A stretch of 64,000 bases of DNA, from the NCBI GenBank assembly GCA_030248065.1, contig JASAMV010003555.1, positions 32,875 through 96,874 of the forward strand, given 5' to 3'. Under the pieces are notes generated by a model. It ran no database searches, had not been told where the DNA came from, and worked only from the letters and a program-made list of their open reading frames with translations. This document shows positions 24,301 through 37,262 of the stretch, piece after piece. Origin of the DNA: Rhynchonema sp. JSB1_4. Lineage: Eukaryota; Nematoda; Chromadorea; Monhysterida; Xyalidae. The first letter of the stretch is position 1; the number at the start of each line of letters is the position of its first letter. A program made the translations under genes and the position numbers.

Positions 24301-26770
24301 TTTCATTGTCTGCCAGGTGCGCTGCAGCGCGAACGCTTGTGTCCGGGACAGTGCGCCTGAAACAACAAAGCAATGAGCATGATAACATGCTCGATCTAAA
24401 AATATACAGACGACTGCTGGTTTTGCATAACAGACGTACTATGTACAACGTTGTTGATGAGACCCACAACTATTTCTTTGGCAGTTCATTTCCACAGATA
24501 TCAATCTGATTATTGGTGCAGTATGTTTTGGTTGCCTGTTTCGATCTGCATTTGCAGGCGGGCGGTGCACCAGATGGCCACGTGGCCATAAAAACGCAAA
24601 CGGGATCGGAATATACTCTGTTGATTATATTTCGACATAGTGTATAAGCCCCATTCAGCGATGTTTGGAGCGGGCTGGGTCGACGCCATTCTAAATGAAT
24701 GTTTCAAGCATTGCTAATTCAGGCAAAGACCGATTTAACATTGCTTGCCGCGTGGCGCAAAAACACGTGGCCTGTCATCGCACAGCACCAACAATGTTCA
24801 ATGGCTCTGCGAATGAGTTGGCAATGCCTGAAACATTCATTTAGAATGGCGTATCGCTGAGTGGGGTTTATACACTATGTCGAAATATAATAACAACAAC
24901 TATACAGGTTATGCACACACTGATGTCATCCCAGTGTGAAATGTGAATATCAAAAACGCAAAACATTAGTGCGCGGTTGCTTGTGATATGCGTGCACACG
25001 CCACACGCACAACAACCTTTGGTTAAACATCAGCATGCAGGGTTCTATCCTTGCCTCCGTCTGATGTATAACAAAACAATTTGCCTCATAATTCGATTCT
25101 ATGCATTTCGTTCTCCAAAACTTAAAATGTCCATCAAAACCCACCCATTCTGGTGGTGCACGCTTTCATCTCGACCCACATCAAATCCCTGATGTCAATT
25201 GCTTGCTGATGTTGCACGCTCGTCTTTTGAAATCAAAGTTCGGCCAGGTCGTTCTTCGACACACTCGCGTTCATTGACAAAACGGCCGTGCCCTTACGGA
25301 TGCTGTCAATCTGGGCTGAACGGGACTTGCGCAGTCGCGCTCTGAAATCGTTGGGTAATGGGTGGGATTGTGATGGGCATCAAACTAGATGATTGGACCG
25401 GAAAAAGGTTTTAAACCAGACCGGTCTTCGTTATATGCAACAATTTATTGACGATTTTTTTGAGATTTTTGCGATGCCATTAACTTTCGACCATCGTAAA
25501 AGGTGTTTAAGGAACTCTGAGGACTCTCGCAGAAAAGTAGTGGCAGTTTTTTCAATCTCAAATTATTATCTGACCGGCATACAGATCACATCACAACGGT
25601 GATTTACCAAATGTTGCCTGGATTACAATCTTCGCAAACTAATTCGAAATACTTAGTCGATTGTACGACAAAACATGGTTGACGAAGTCGTAAGCGCGCG
25701 CTGGTATGCTCTAAAAAAGCAAGGTACTGTATCTTCCACTCTTCTACAATGGAAGTCGAAACATGCTGAAAACCGTACCAGAATAGGAACGACATTGGCA
25801 AAAAAATCTTTCCAGTCGACTAACTTTGTTTTATCGTCTTTGGCGCGCGACCGTCGTTCGCCAACCACTGACGCGAATGAAACACCCTGGTCTTTGGCAA
25901 GATCACTGTTGGACGATTGTCGTTGGACAATTGCCAATGCTTCGTGATAGGACTGCGTTGAGGACAGACTCGGCGACACTTTGCGATACTGCTGCTGAAA
26001 CTGCGCAGTATCGATGTCGAGCATCGATACTGACTGTGACTGGTTGGTGTACGTTGAGCCAGTTTCTGAGCTCCGCGATCGCAGATATTGCCGGGCTTGT
26101 CTTTTGTTGGGAAATGCACTGTCGGACGGAGTGGATGTCAATGTTTTATGTTTTAGAGTGGCACTAGGATTGTTCGCGGCCGGCTGCTTGGTTGACCATT
26201 GTCGTGTGCCAACGCTTGAAACATCAGTGCTTGTGGTGGGCTGGTCCTGCCGGGCGTGATTCTGCTGCGCGCCAGCTGACCTGCTGCGAATGAAGCGACG
26301 GAAACGTTTGACTGAAAAGGGGAAAGAGATTTTCAGCTCCTGCAAACGCCTATTCCGGTGTTATTCGCACTGTCGATGACCTGTGGTCCACTGTTGACCA
26401 GAGGCTGAAGTTGTGAACGTAGAACACCGGACAAAGATTGTCCGCAACTGTCTATCGTGAAGATTCAACTGCAAGAACACTATGCAAGGTGCCAAACTGC
26501 GCTTGTACACCAATGCCCCAATTCTGAACAGCTACCGCGAACGCCCACTATTACGGAGCGTGCTCCAAATCCAAAATATACAATTTCATGCGCCGGTCAT
26601 AAATTATTGACAAATTTGGGAACCAGAGAAAACTCACAGACACTGCTGGATCGTTTGCTCGTTTCGCCACTGATTGATGCGGCTTCGTGCACGGTCATTG
26701 AAGGTAAGGCACCATTCAAATGCGCACTCGACTCGGGGCTGGCTGGCGTTTCAGCCTCAATTTGCTCCAT
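21321..26770 (-). CDS. Globin with long N-terminal and C-terminal extensions (left, intact copy)
   Basis: Six minus-strand exons: 26638-26770, 25825-26311, 25145-25341, 24076-24356, 22125-22310, 21321-21839; 600 residues, all phases closing. A Ser/Gln/Arg-rich extension of about 270 residues (including KRFRRFIRSRS) precedes the globin fold: helix A-B (LSRTQAFALQRTWQTMKRN, IVRVIHNFAGVNQNVERAF), a helix-E region with putative distal histidine (TSHARFLVAFLDDVIGNID), helix F with the proximal histidine in RFGRKHSWLADSYGV, helix G (HFDDFGVLLAETWVRE) and helix H (RESATAWRQLIASICEHMQ). A Ser/Thr/Gln-rich tail of about 150 residues follows. A Gly/Ser/Pro insertion of about 30 residues interrupts the C-E region. 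Nematode neural globins often carry such extensions and act in oxygen or redox sensing; the role here is inferred. The 1.8-kb intron after helix E holds a minisatellite. Confidence 0.85.
22937..23760. repeat. 31-bp minisatellite in globin intron 4 (left copy)
   Basis: About 25 units with core TGATTTGTAACCATGCGGCA followed by CGAATGCGACA. Outer units degrade, with CATGCATGCTGCG variants. Because the unit is 31 bp and lacks stops on the minus strand, three long overlapping open frames of about 190-240 codons arise; they are not genes. Confidence 0.92.
24618..24892. mobile_element. MITE with about 80-bp inverted ends (left arm copy)
   Basis: Ends pair as TATATTTCGACATAGTGTAT and its complement, continuing through CCATTCTAAATGAATGTTTC. 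It lies in the third intron of the left globin gene; the right-arm counterpart is 59339-59612. Confidence 0.8.
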
Positions 26771-26967
26771 ACTGGATGTTGTGTGCGTTTTTGTAGTTTA
26801 GAAATCTGGAAAGCACAGGCAGATAATTTTAATAAGGCTCAAACAACGCTCAAAACGAACGCAAGGCCTGTTGTTTTGTGGCTATAGCTTGGGATACAAT
26901 GTTTGGGACACCCGCATTATTACTACATACATATGTACGTATACAGGTAGGTGCTCCTATGTATATT

Positions 26968-27392
26968 GATATTGGTCGCACAATGACTATATGAGAATCC
27001 ATAACCATATTTTTCCTACATCGGCAGCCAGGGATTCTGGCGATTTTTTCAAATTGAATCAGGTTTTGACAAGGAGTTATTTTCTCTTTCTTTTTTTCCC
27101 GCTTTATTTATCGGGAGTGATCAACGTGTGTGTGCTGTAATCGATTTCACACACAAAGCATATAATACGTGGCTACAGTAACCCGAGCCCGAACCATTTC
27201 GGTTGCGTAGAATTCAGGGTGAAACTTACTACACGCGTGTGTTTCTCATTCTTCTCACTGATAAGCATGCAAAGTTCTTGTCAAAACCTGGTACCAAATT
27301 TTGAAAAAAATGCCAAATATCCGCCTTTTCAATGCAGGAAAATTCAGGGGAATGGGATTCTTTCATATAGTCATTTTGTGCGACCAATATCA
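26968..27392. mobile_element. MITE with GATATTGGTCGCACAATGAC ends (left arm copy)
   Basis: Inverted ends run for about 40 bp: the left end begins GATATTGGTCGCACAATGAC, the right end finishes with GTGCGACCAATATC. Lies just upstream of the globin gene. Right-arm counterpart 56880-57290, and a one-ended fragment at about 46402. Confidence 0.85.
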
Positions 27393-28365
27393 TTTTGTAA
27401 GTAAAGTAAAAAAATACAAAGTCGGGTTCCACTGAGCCTGGTTACAGCACATTGGGGGTATCCTGACATGTACAGTATAATAATCCATAATGACGCAAGC
27501 TGGCTGTTTATTTGGCCACAGATGAGCTTATTGCGCATGACATGGCAACACCAGGCATAGTCTGCAAATTGGCAGCAAAAACGTCAACCTTTGGGGCAAA
27601 CGCACCACTGTATAGTACATACCTTTGGTGGTTTGATTGGACATGTATCAAAATATGAAACATCAGGTTTGCACACTGATTTATGCACGTAATGACCAAC
27701 TGGTTGATGTTTCCTGGGGGAACATTTCCAATCTGAAGGCCGATCATTGCCAGCGTACTGTACATGGCTGACACATGGTGAAGTGAAGTGCGCTTTGGCT
27801 AAAATCGGACAAACTCAGCGCATATCGGCAAGGCTGTGCGCTTTATTCGTGGGTTTAATTGATGGCTGACAGCCATAGACTCATTGTCATATCGGCTGGG
27901 ATTGAGGTTGGATTCGTTGTGGGCTGGATTGAGTTTATGGATCAAGCTGCAACCCTCACTGGAGCATGTGCACAAGCGCAATACACAGCCACGTTGTGTA
28001 TTTATCGTGTGATTTTTTTATTCGCTTGCATTTCCAACTACTGGTAAAAAAGTGAACATCTTAACGGCATTGGTCTGTGGATGGTTCGGGTACTTTTTGC
28101 CTTCTCTGGCGGGGGAATCTTTCTAACGTGCACTTTGGACAACTCTACTTACGTATGCCATAATGGCAGGACCTTACATGACAAGTCAGTGACACAAAAT
28201 GAAACTGGCTTTTGGAAGCACAAGTTGAACAGGTTGCCCTTGCTCCGAGCCGAGACCATTCGGAGCCTGTTTTTTACGCTTCAAAAAAATTTAGCGCCGT
28301 TCATCAGTATGCGCTAGATTTCAGTTTTCAACCAAGGAATGTACGGGTCACCGAATGTACATACA

Positions 28366-28844
<479 letters not shown>

Positions 28845-29453
28845 TACAAGGTACATATACTTTGACAAAACGTATGCTTTATTGTTGCAATGAAAAACAT
28901 GCATAATGCAAGCATACCGAATGTGAGCATATGGGTTTTTGATGGTGTTTTCGAATGACGTTTTTGGAAAAAAATGTTTTTCCTTTTCAAGTTCACCATC
29001 ACTACTACGAAAATGGCACTATCAAGAGTTGCCCCGACGTTTATCACAGAATATATACGCGATAAACAACCATTATCTGGAACAATAAAACTTCAGTGGC
29101 AATAAAAATTTAGAAAAGTCGGTCGCGTTCACATTGACATATTCTGAGCTACATTACAGACTGCGCACTGTTTAGCAGTTAATCCTACGTTCAGGAAAAG
29201 CTCGTGTTGTACATACATTATCCTTCCACTGCACAAGCTAAATGAGGAAAAAGCAACCCCGAAGCACTTTTATAACCACCGGTAGATAGGAGTAATTTAT
29301 CAGAAATCGACCATGCACTTCCAGCCTTATTTGATGTGCTTCCCTCTTTATGAGTTTCCAAAGTAGCTCTTATATTGTAACTCTTTGAAATCTACCGCGG
29401 TCAATCGCAGATATTAGGGCTTAGTTCGTTGGAGAAGTTTAGTGCAGTTGCAG

Positions 29454-29739
29454 CAGCGGATCCAGCTTCTGCCAAGGAGAGGGCCAGATCCCAAAAGTCA
29501 GGTTAGTGCCACGTTTGGTTTTTCAAAAATCGTTTTTCATCCAAGTGCTTGTCTGTTATAATTGGGCTATTTTAAGCTAAATACCATACCAGTGCTGAGC
29601 ATAGCGCGCGAAATTTTCTGAGTTTTTGCACGCGCGACGGCCGTTCTTTTTCCTTGTTTTCTCCGAAATGGTAGCCCCTCTTCAGGGGCCACTTTGACCG
29701 AAAGGGGGCCTAGGCCCCTGTGGCCCCCTGGATCCGCTG
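29454..29739. mobile_element. MITE with CAGCGGATCCAG ends (left arm copy)
   Basis: Begins CAGCGGATCCAGCTTCTGCC and ends CTGGATCCGCTG; inner part contains GGCCCCTGTGGCC-type GC blocks. Right-arm counterpart 54587-54859. Confidence 0.65.
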
Positions 29740-31173
29740 GTGGCGTTCATGAACTTGCCTCGATTTACCATATACCAAAAGTTCCAAAAAACCGTTTCCA
29801 CGAAACCTCTCTATAACTGAAGAAGATTGGTTATTGTGAAGGGTTAAAAACCAGTGGAATGTGGTTGTGTCCCCCTCCCTTTGCGCAGGTTCATTTCGGA
29901 GCATCTCAAAGTCGGACCGAATGACAAATCATAGTGTTCCTCAAAGACTAATCAAGTTCGACGAAACAGTACGACTTTTGCCCTTTGTTGACCTCATGTA
30001 TGGGAAACAAAATAACAAGAAAACAAACTGAAAAACTTCTTCTTTTTTTCCGAACAGCACCAACCGCTCGCTCTTGGGGTTCAAAGTATGGCGGAATGGG
30101 GGTCAGAGAGGACAACAAGTGCCAAAACATATAAAGTGTGTTTTGTTAAAGAGCAGACACATGCTATGTACGTATCCAGTTGGTATTTTCAAGAGACGAC
30201 AATGTCAAGGGTGCAAACAGCGGAAAGGCCATGGTGGCCCGTGACCGGAATCGTTTTCGCGTGCTCTTGACATCTAAACAAAAATACAAACCAGTGGAAA
30301 TTTACCACGCTTCATTTATGGGTGCATCGTTAATCACTGGCAATGTAGCGTAATGTTTTGTGGCCGTACCGAACAGTCCGCCAGTCTGAGTCAAACGTTG
30401 AAAGCTATACATACATTTTGCGTGACAATTGCCCTGTGCTGTTCGTTTCGGTTATATCTAGCCGCATTTTAAAGTATGTATGTGATGTTTAGAAGAGAAA
30501 ACCACTTTCTTCAAAAGAGGACAGTTTAGTTAAAGTCAAAGGTTCTTTTTCGACTTGTGGTTGCGCTGTGCATCCAACCTCAGCCACCCCGGTTTAGAGC
30601 ATGGGAATTGCCGGTTGTTCGAAGATGGGCATTTCCTTGCTCTCTGCAGCTGTTTTGCTTCAAAGCTGCAAGCGCGGCGCGTGACTTCTTTTGTTTTTCC
30701 TTCATGTGCCATTTTCGTGCGGAAAGAAAGCACGGTTCTGGGGGGACATTGTAACCCTCTGGTTGGGCATACAGTATGTGACCAACGGAGTGATGTCAAC
30801 TCACAAGCTCAAGCACATTCAAATGCTTGATACGATAATGAGACTTGTCTGGTTGAAATCGACGCAAACGCAGTAAGTTTTGGCGTGCCTGGAAACTTGT
30901 GGTCCGAACCCACAAGACCCATTGACGAAATCTCGGTTATTGTGCTGTGAGATGCAACAGCAATTTCGGGCGCCATTGGGAAAAAGGTGATAGCTGCATC
31001 AGTGCTGTTTCTGCTGTGTGCTATTGCTCGTTTGACACAAAACGAAACCGACTTCCAAGTTCTGGGAGTCACTTTGCATTCAGGAGCTCAAAATGAGCCA
31101 ATTTGTTGTGAGATTCATTGTGCGTCGTCGTACCAACTTTGTTCGGGCGAAGGGTGGGGTCAGGCTGAAAATG

Positions 31174-31346
31174 TGGGTGATATGTTTGAAACGGTGTGAA
31201 CAACAGTTGGGCGTAAAGGTCGGTGTAAACTCGATCGAAAGCTCGGTCGGTGTCAGCTCGGTGTAAACATGAAACATTCCACATTTAGAGCAGGCAAGGA
31301 CCTTTACACCCAACTGACGTTTACACGGTTTCGAAAATTCCACCCT
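31174..31346. mobile_element. MITE, GGGTGGAATTTTCGAAAC family (left arm copy)
   Basis: Shares inverted ends and the GTTGGGCGTAAAGGTCGGTG motif with the element at 9690-9915. Its mirror copy is 51616-51786. Confidence 0.8.
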
Positions 31347-31892
31347 GTGAGACCCACTTCATAATACAGTACAGTGAGGACCACCCCAGGCTAACAGTGC
31401 TGGTACACGCGCTACACACCAGGTTTATTGGGTACATTCATATTCGACACATGTGCATCATGGATACGACCCAAGAAGTTAGCGGAATCCTTTGGGACAT
31501 TAAAAAGACCAAAGCTGCCCGCTCCATCGAGACCAGTCTGGCAACGATAGCTGTTTATGAATGCGCATAATATTTATTCCCGGACGCAACAGTCAGACCT
31601 CAGACAGGAGGAATTGCATAATTTATCACTCAATGTTTAACAGTAAGAAAAGAAACAAAAGCGGTCATCATTTTTTCAGATGAACAACTTTTGAGGTGTA
31701 CAAGGTTTTTTTGAGGTCACCATAATACACTTTTTCCTGAAAGCTGTCCTTTGCTGCAATAATGCCGCAATAATAAGAAACCTAGCCGGGCAGGATGTCC
31801 CTCAGTTAATTACACACTCATTATACCTGGTAGCAACTTGATACCCAGCAACCTGTATAATGCTTGCACCTTCCACACATATTACAGTGGAA

Positions 31893-32215
31893 TAGAGGTC
31901 GCAATCGCCCGGCCCGGCCCAATTTTTACCCGATTTTTTTCATAATTTTTGAAATTTTTCTAAACCTATTTTTTGATGGAAACATGATTGCTTTCAATGA
32001 AAAGGTTGTCAGGTAGACAAGTACTGATTACTCACTTGCCAAACCCATCAGAAATTTCAGTATTTTTTGGCAAAAAATCACCATTCTTTGAGTGAAAAAA
32101 GCACTTCAGAAGCTTCAGGCCGGGGTGCCCGGTCCGGCTCGGCCCGATCCTCCAAATCTCCGGCCCGGCCGAACCAAAAGCTCAAAATCCTGGCCCGGCC
32201 CGATTGCGACCTCTG
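31893..32215. mobile_element. hAT-like MITE (left arm copy)
   Basis: Ends AGAGGTCGCAATCG and CGATTGCGACCTCTG are inverted repeats, and the element is flanked on both sides by the 8-bp duplication CAGTGGAA. An 8-bp target duplication with CAGAGG-type ends is the hAT signature. Interior is rich in GGCCCGG. It lies just beyond the 3' end of the DEG/ENaC gene. Confidence 0.85.
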
Positions 32216-32240
32216 CAGTGGAATACTGAAATCACAGGTG

Positions 32241-35200
32241 TCACATTGGTCTCGGCACGGCCGACGAGGGCACGACCGTCGCGCCATAAGGGTCGGGTTG
32301 GTCGCCGTTTGGCACTTGGTCGTGACCCCCATACGACCAACACCAGTCCCAGATCAACTGCATCAGTTCGAACAGAGTGACGAATGTCAGACCGAGGTAC
32401 AGACCCAGCACGCCACCCGTGTCCGCAATGAGTTGCGATGGAGGGTATGCTTGCATCTCGCGGATCACCTGAGAGCTTCGATTGGGATTCAGATTGAGCT
32501 CGACTACTGTTTTGTTCGAGATTCAGAATACTATCATGTCTACCTCAATATCCATAGTCTCGATGTAGACGTGCAATCTGACCAAATCCAACTCGTTGAT
32601 GAGCTCCTTCTCAACATGCTTCGGTCCCATGTCCAATTCTTTCATGGCAATCAACTGGTCCATGAATGCCTCGGCCAAACGATCGTTCTTGCCGACCAGA
32701 TTCAGAATCTTCAGCCAGCGATATTGATGTGTCGGCCATATGCTTTGCGATGGGCTGCAATCAGGTCTCGGGCTTTGAAAGGACTCGGGCCAGGTGGGTG
32801 ATCTACAGAACGCATACTTCACTAGACTAACAACAACAACAACAACAACAACAACCTTATCTTGAAGTCGACATCATGACATTTCGGTTTGCACCCACAG
32901 TCCAGTGGTCCCTCTTCATCGTAAGCGCTCAACTCGTATTCGGGACAACTGATGACCAATTTGTCTTTGAACGGTGGTTCTGTTGTGGATGTGCTTCCAG
33001 GTGTATTTGGTGTGGTTGTGGTAGTTGTCGTCGTGGTGGTCGTGGTTGATTTAGTGCTTGCCGTTGTGCGCGCTAGCGTCACTGCAAATCCGATTGAAAT
33101 AATGTTCTGCATTGTATTGAAACAAATTAGTGAAGATCGAGTAATGCGTCACCATCACACCGAACAGCGAAGAAAGCAAACAAACCAACCTAAAGGTGGA
33201 CGCGGCGGTTCCTTCCCGTTCACAACCATCTCCAAACGATATCTCACTTTGGCACGACACAAAAACACCGCCTCGTTGAACGAATCGCATTCGTTGACCG
33301 AATGATTGCCGCCGATCTGCATTTCCAAAGTACTTTCTGTCAAATTCAAGGAAAATGCAAACGGATAACGCGGAAATTGGAAACCAAACGCACCTTTTCC
33401 ACACAACCACACGTGCGACACATGTGATAGTCGCGACAGGCTTGTTGGCACGTCCGATAGCTGTACTGCTCGTCGATGCGCACAAATTTTCTGCAGAACA
33501 CTTTATAACTTGAAAAGTGAAACGTTGTGATACATAGACAGTTAAAAATGGACACTAACTTGTACGCTTCTGGGTATTCCTCTGTGCAGTTGGAAGGGAA
33601 CGGATGGGGTTCGCGAACGATTTCGCTGCGAGAAACTCCGATCGCGGTACGCACGCCTGAAAATTAATTATTCATTTGATTTGCTATACTTTAGGCCCTC
33701 TTTCTGTTGAAAAAAATTGTATGCAACCTGGTGGCACACTAATGCCTCTTTCTGACGGTACGGACTCTTCGAACGGCGAATGTACGCTGACACGGATACC
33801 GTAGTCGGGCGACAGCAGACCCAGATACTCGCTGTGCGAGATGTTCAACGTCATTTTCAGACCATTCCGACTGCCGTACACCTTTGTGCGCTGCGTCCAA
33901 CCGTTTTTCGCTGAAAACACATGACACAGAGTTGTGTGCATACGTTTAAAAATTGTTACTCGGAATGGAGAGCGACGTTTGTCGCAGCGATTGTGCGCGA
34001 CACGCAACATAATTGCAGTTGCGACACACTACCACTTATTCGATGGATATAGTCAACATGTAAACGCCATACCACCCAGAGCGCTGTTAAACGTGTAACA
34101 ATTGCCGTAGTATTTGTCGACGAAATGATGGAAGTACTGCGGATTGCACACCTTGTTGCGATCGAACGTGCATTCCACGATCAGCTCATCTGCTCGGTAG
34201 CCGGTGTCACCTGATATATCGCAAATTAAACGACAATAATTTGCGTCTCGCGTTTGGGAACATTGTACACAAGTCAACAGCAACAACTGACCGATCGAAT
34301 TCTTGGTGAACGAAATCAAGTCTTGTGCGTCGGACAAATCCGGTGTTTTTGCTCGATTGAGGATTCGTCGAATGTTCAGCTGGCCATCCCCCTAAAAACC
34401 ATGACTCCGCAAAGGGTTGAGACATCGGCTTAGACCATGAAGTATTTATTCATGATTTAACTGTAACAAAGGAACCAACACCAATGAAGCTGTCGAACAA
34501 TTGTTGCGCTTCGTCGAGCACATACTCAAGATCGGCGAAAGGGTCAATGTTGCCATCTCCAGATCCTCCACCACCTCCATACATATCACCTCCGTCGTAT
34601 GCGTCGTAGGAACCGCCATAGGTGTTGGGCAGATCGAATGGATTGCTCCCTCCGTAGTCGTAGTTGCTCGATTGGTAGTCACTGAAGTGGCGAAGTCATG
34701 ATCAGTTATTTTGATTGCTGTTTAGCTAGTGGAGGACCATAAGGCACCTCACCTGCCGCCGCCACCAATATCGCCCCATAAATTGTCATACGTTGAATCT
34801 GCGCCACCTGTTGGCTCTTCAGCACCTCCGATCCCAAACTCTGGTCCTGTGGCGGCAGAAGGCGAGGTCGAGGCTCCAGTGGCGGCAGGCAGTTCTGTGG
34901 AGCCCCCTGTGGCAGGCGGTGCCGTGGCACTGGCTGTAGGTGGAGGCGATGTGGAACCTCCTGGAACGGCAGGTTCTGCCGATGTGCCACTCGTAGTAGG
35001 AACTGGTGTAGGACTTCCAGTGACAGGTGGTGCCGTAGATCCTCCGGTGGCAGGCGGCGCCGTAGATCCTCCGGTGGCAGGCGGTGCCGTAGATTCTCCG
35101 GTGGCAGGTGTTGTCGTAGTTCCTCCGGTGGCAGGAGGTGCCGTAGATCCTCCGGTGGCAGGCGGTGCCGTAGTTCCTCCGGTGGCAGGCGGTGCCGTAG

Positions 35201-36775
35201 ATCCTCCGGTGGCAGGCGGTGCCGTAGATCCTCCGGTGGCAGGCGGTGCCGTAGTTCCTCCGGTGGCAGGCGGTGCCGTAGATCCTCCGGTGGCAGGCGG
35301 TGCCGTAGATCCTCCGGTGGCAGGCGGTGCCGTAGTTCCTCCTGTGGCAGGAGCAGGAGTAGAGCTAGGAGGAGCCGTGGATCCTGTAGGTGGAGATGCA
35401 GTGGAACCTCCAGTGGCGGCAGGTGCTGCCGATGTGCTTCCCGTAGCAGCAGATGGCGTTGGACTTCCTGAGCTAGGCGGTGCTGTGGAGCTGCCGGTTG
35501 GAGCTGGAGTGGATGCTGTTGATGGTGCCTGAATTTCAGTTGTTGTCCACAAGTGCACGTTAGTGAACATGCAAGTTGAAGTTAACTACCACGCTAGCTG
35601 CGCAAAATTTGTTCACAAACCTGCCGTTTCCTTCTGGCAGCTACAGTAGTTGGCGCGGTGTATGACGGCGTTGTTGAAGTATCAGACGTGTTGAAACATG
35701 GTGCGTTGTTCAGCATTTTAAGGGCTGTACGCAATTTCTTCACGTCGAAGTCGCTCATGGTTGACATCCTGACAAAGTCGGCAGACTTGTTTGATAATGT
35801 TGATGAACACGCTCTGGTCTCCATGTTGGATGTTGGGAAGTCTACGAATTCTCGGTGGAATACAATGTTTCATAAGTATTGTACATTCAAAATTGTATAT
35901 GTTCTGTATACCTGTATAGGTATCTTCTATATTTTCTGTATAATGTCTTGTGTACATAGTCCTATCACAACTACGTACAACGCGCAACTGGTTACCCGGA
36001 CCATGTCTGTCACAAAAACGCAAATGATTTTTACCGTCTTTATGCGGTCGATCAAAACAATTAAACATGATGAAGACTTTCGTAACATCCGTTTCAAAAC
36101 GAACATTTTCTTAAATCGTTTCGATTTCATCATCTGTTTGTTCATCTCGGTCTCTGCTCGGATGTATTGCGCCATCGGACTACACATGTCAATCCGATCG
36201 CGTCGCACCGGATTCAGATTGCATACGGTGACGGCGGGAAACTCGAATGTTTCGTTGTTCAAAATCTCCACCTGATGTTGAGAGTGCTGTTGGGGTTCAG
36301 AGTTTTGATGGAATCACTTTTAGTTTCACACATTGCCAGTCTAAATTATGGTATAGAATCGGGAACAATAGGTCTCGAAATTTCGATTCAAGTCCGGCAC
36401 GTCACCAGGGCTTCTCCGAACCGACCAGCAAGTTTGATGGCAGTGTCATTGATATTCAGCCCCCCCGTGCGTGACACATTATTATTACATTACATTACAT
36501 CACATTATTTACCTAGCGAAGCAAAACAACAGAGAAGACAGTATGCAGACCTTGACGGTTACTTCGTACTTGAGAAACTCTTGCACGAGCGTGACAAAGT
36601 GCCAAATGGTGGCAATGGTGCCGACGATGGCCACAATGGCCCACAGGATTGTGAATACCAGTCTCTTGTATCCGTGCATTCGGAACGCGTGCGGCACGCC
36701 GCCGTACGACGTGCTGCCGCCAAAGTCGTGCCAAACGTTCTTCATCTTTTTCTTGTTGCTTCGTGTCAACGGCAT
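32241..36775 (-). CDS. DEG/ENaC sodium channel with Pro-Ala-Thr-Gly repeat domain (left copy)
   Basis: Minus-strand mirror of 43683-50718, about 14 exons; checked ones include 36551-36775, exon 2 starting 36271, 35621-35850, 34753-35528 and the last, 32241-32468. Family landmarks in order: GGSTSYGGVPHAFR before span 1 (FTILWAIVAIVGTIATIW), FPAVTVCNLNP, a large low-complexity block, ELIVECTFDRNKVC with YYGNCYTFN, NGLKMTLNISHSEYL, GIRVSVHSP, TCQQACRDYHMCRTCGC, CGCKPKCHDVDF, SIWPTHQYRW, LVRLHVYIETMDIE and span 2 with GGVLGLYLGLTFVTLFEL. This is an amiloride-sensitive-type cation channel subunit of the plasma membrane with two spans and a cysteine-rich ectodomain. The GGVLGLYLG motif matches the family GGxxGLFxG. 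Introns here are short; the 2.6 kb inserted in the right copy is absent. Ligand unknown. Confidence 0.88.
34990..35350 (-). repeat. Coding tandem repeat, 27-bp unit (left DEG/ENaC copy)
   Basis: Encodes about 13 units of the nonapeptide TAPPATGGS/T in the ectodomain of the channel. DNA units are nearly identical (core CCGGTGGCAGGCGGTGCCGT on plus). The surrounding exon of 776 nt is entirely Pro/Ala/Thr/Gly/Ser-rich, resembling a mucin-like O-glycosylated stalk. Confidence 0.9.
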
Positions 36776-37262
36776 GGTGGTGTTGAGATTTTAATTCTGG
36801 ATGGGCGTTTATGCGATAGATATAGGGTTTGTCGCTACCGCGTGTAGCTTTCTTCATTCGATTTATTTCAGCAGCAAATCATGTCGTTTTCTGAAGTATG
36901 AGGATGCAGATAGAAATCACATCGCGGACACACAATTGAACTACGTTAGTCCGTGTAATCGGACCCCAGAAACAAATTGTTGTGCACATATGATGGCTGC
37001 ATGTGTAAGGTGTAGGGCAATGATCTGAACATCACATCAATGAACAAGACAAACAATGACCTTTGGGTAAGACTCAAATGAAAAAAGTTGCTCAGTTAAA
37101 AAGATTTCAGCGTGATAATGAAAGCGATGCTATCCTCAACTGAACTGGACATTCTGCACCGCATTTTAATCTGTTTCTGAAAAAATCACAAATGCACTGA
37201 CGCTTAATTACTGTTAAGTTACTAAGGACTGGTCAAAACAAAGCCTATGCCGCACAGTATTA

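Noticed and set aside
27508..27774. 88-codon minus frame, repeated at 56499-56765, with hydrophobic stretches
   Set aside because: Conserved only because the arms are duplicated; a vague resemblance to a channel pore-S6 region (IGNVPPGN) was too weak to name.
34729..35532. 267-codon plus-strand Val/Gly/Pro-rich frame opposite the channel repeat
   Set aside because: Antisense shadow of the PATGG repeat exon; the minus frame fits the channel splicing phases.
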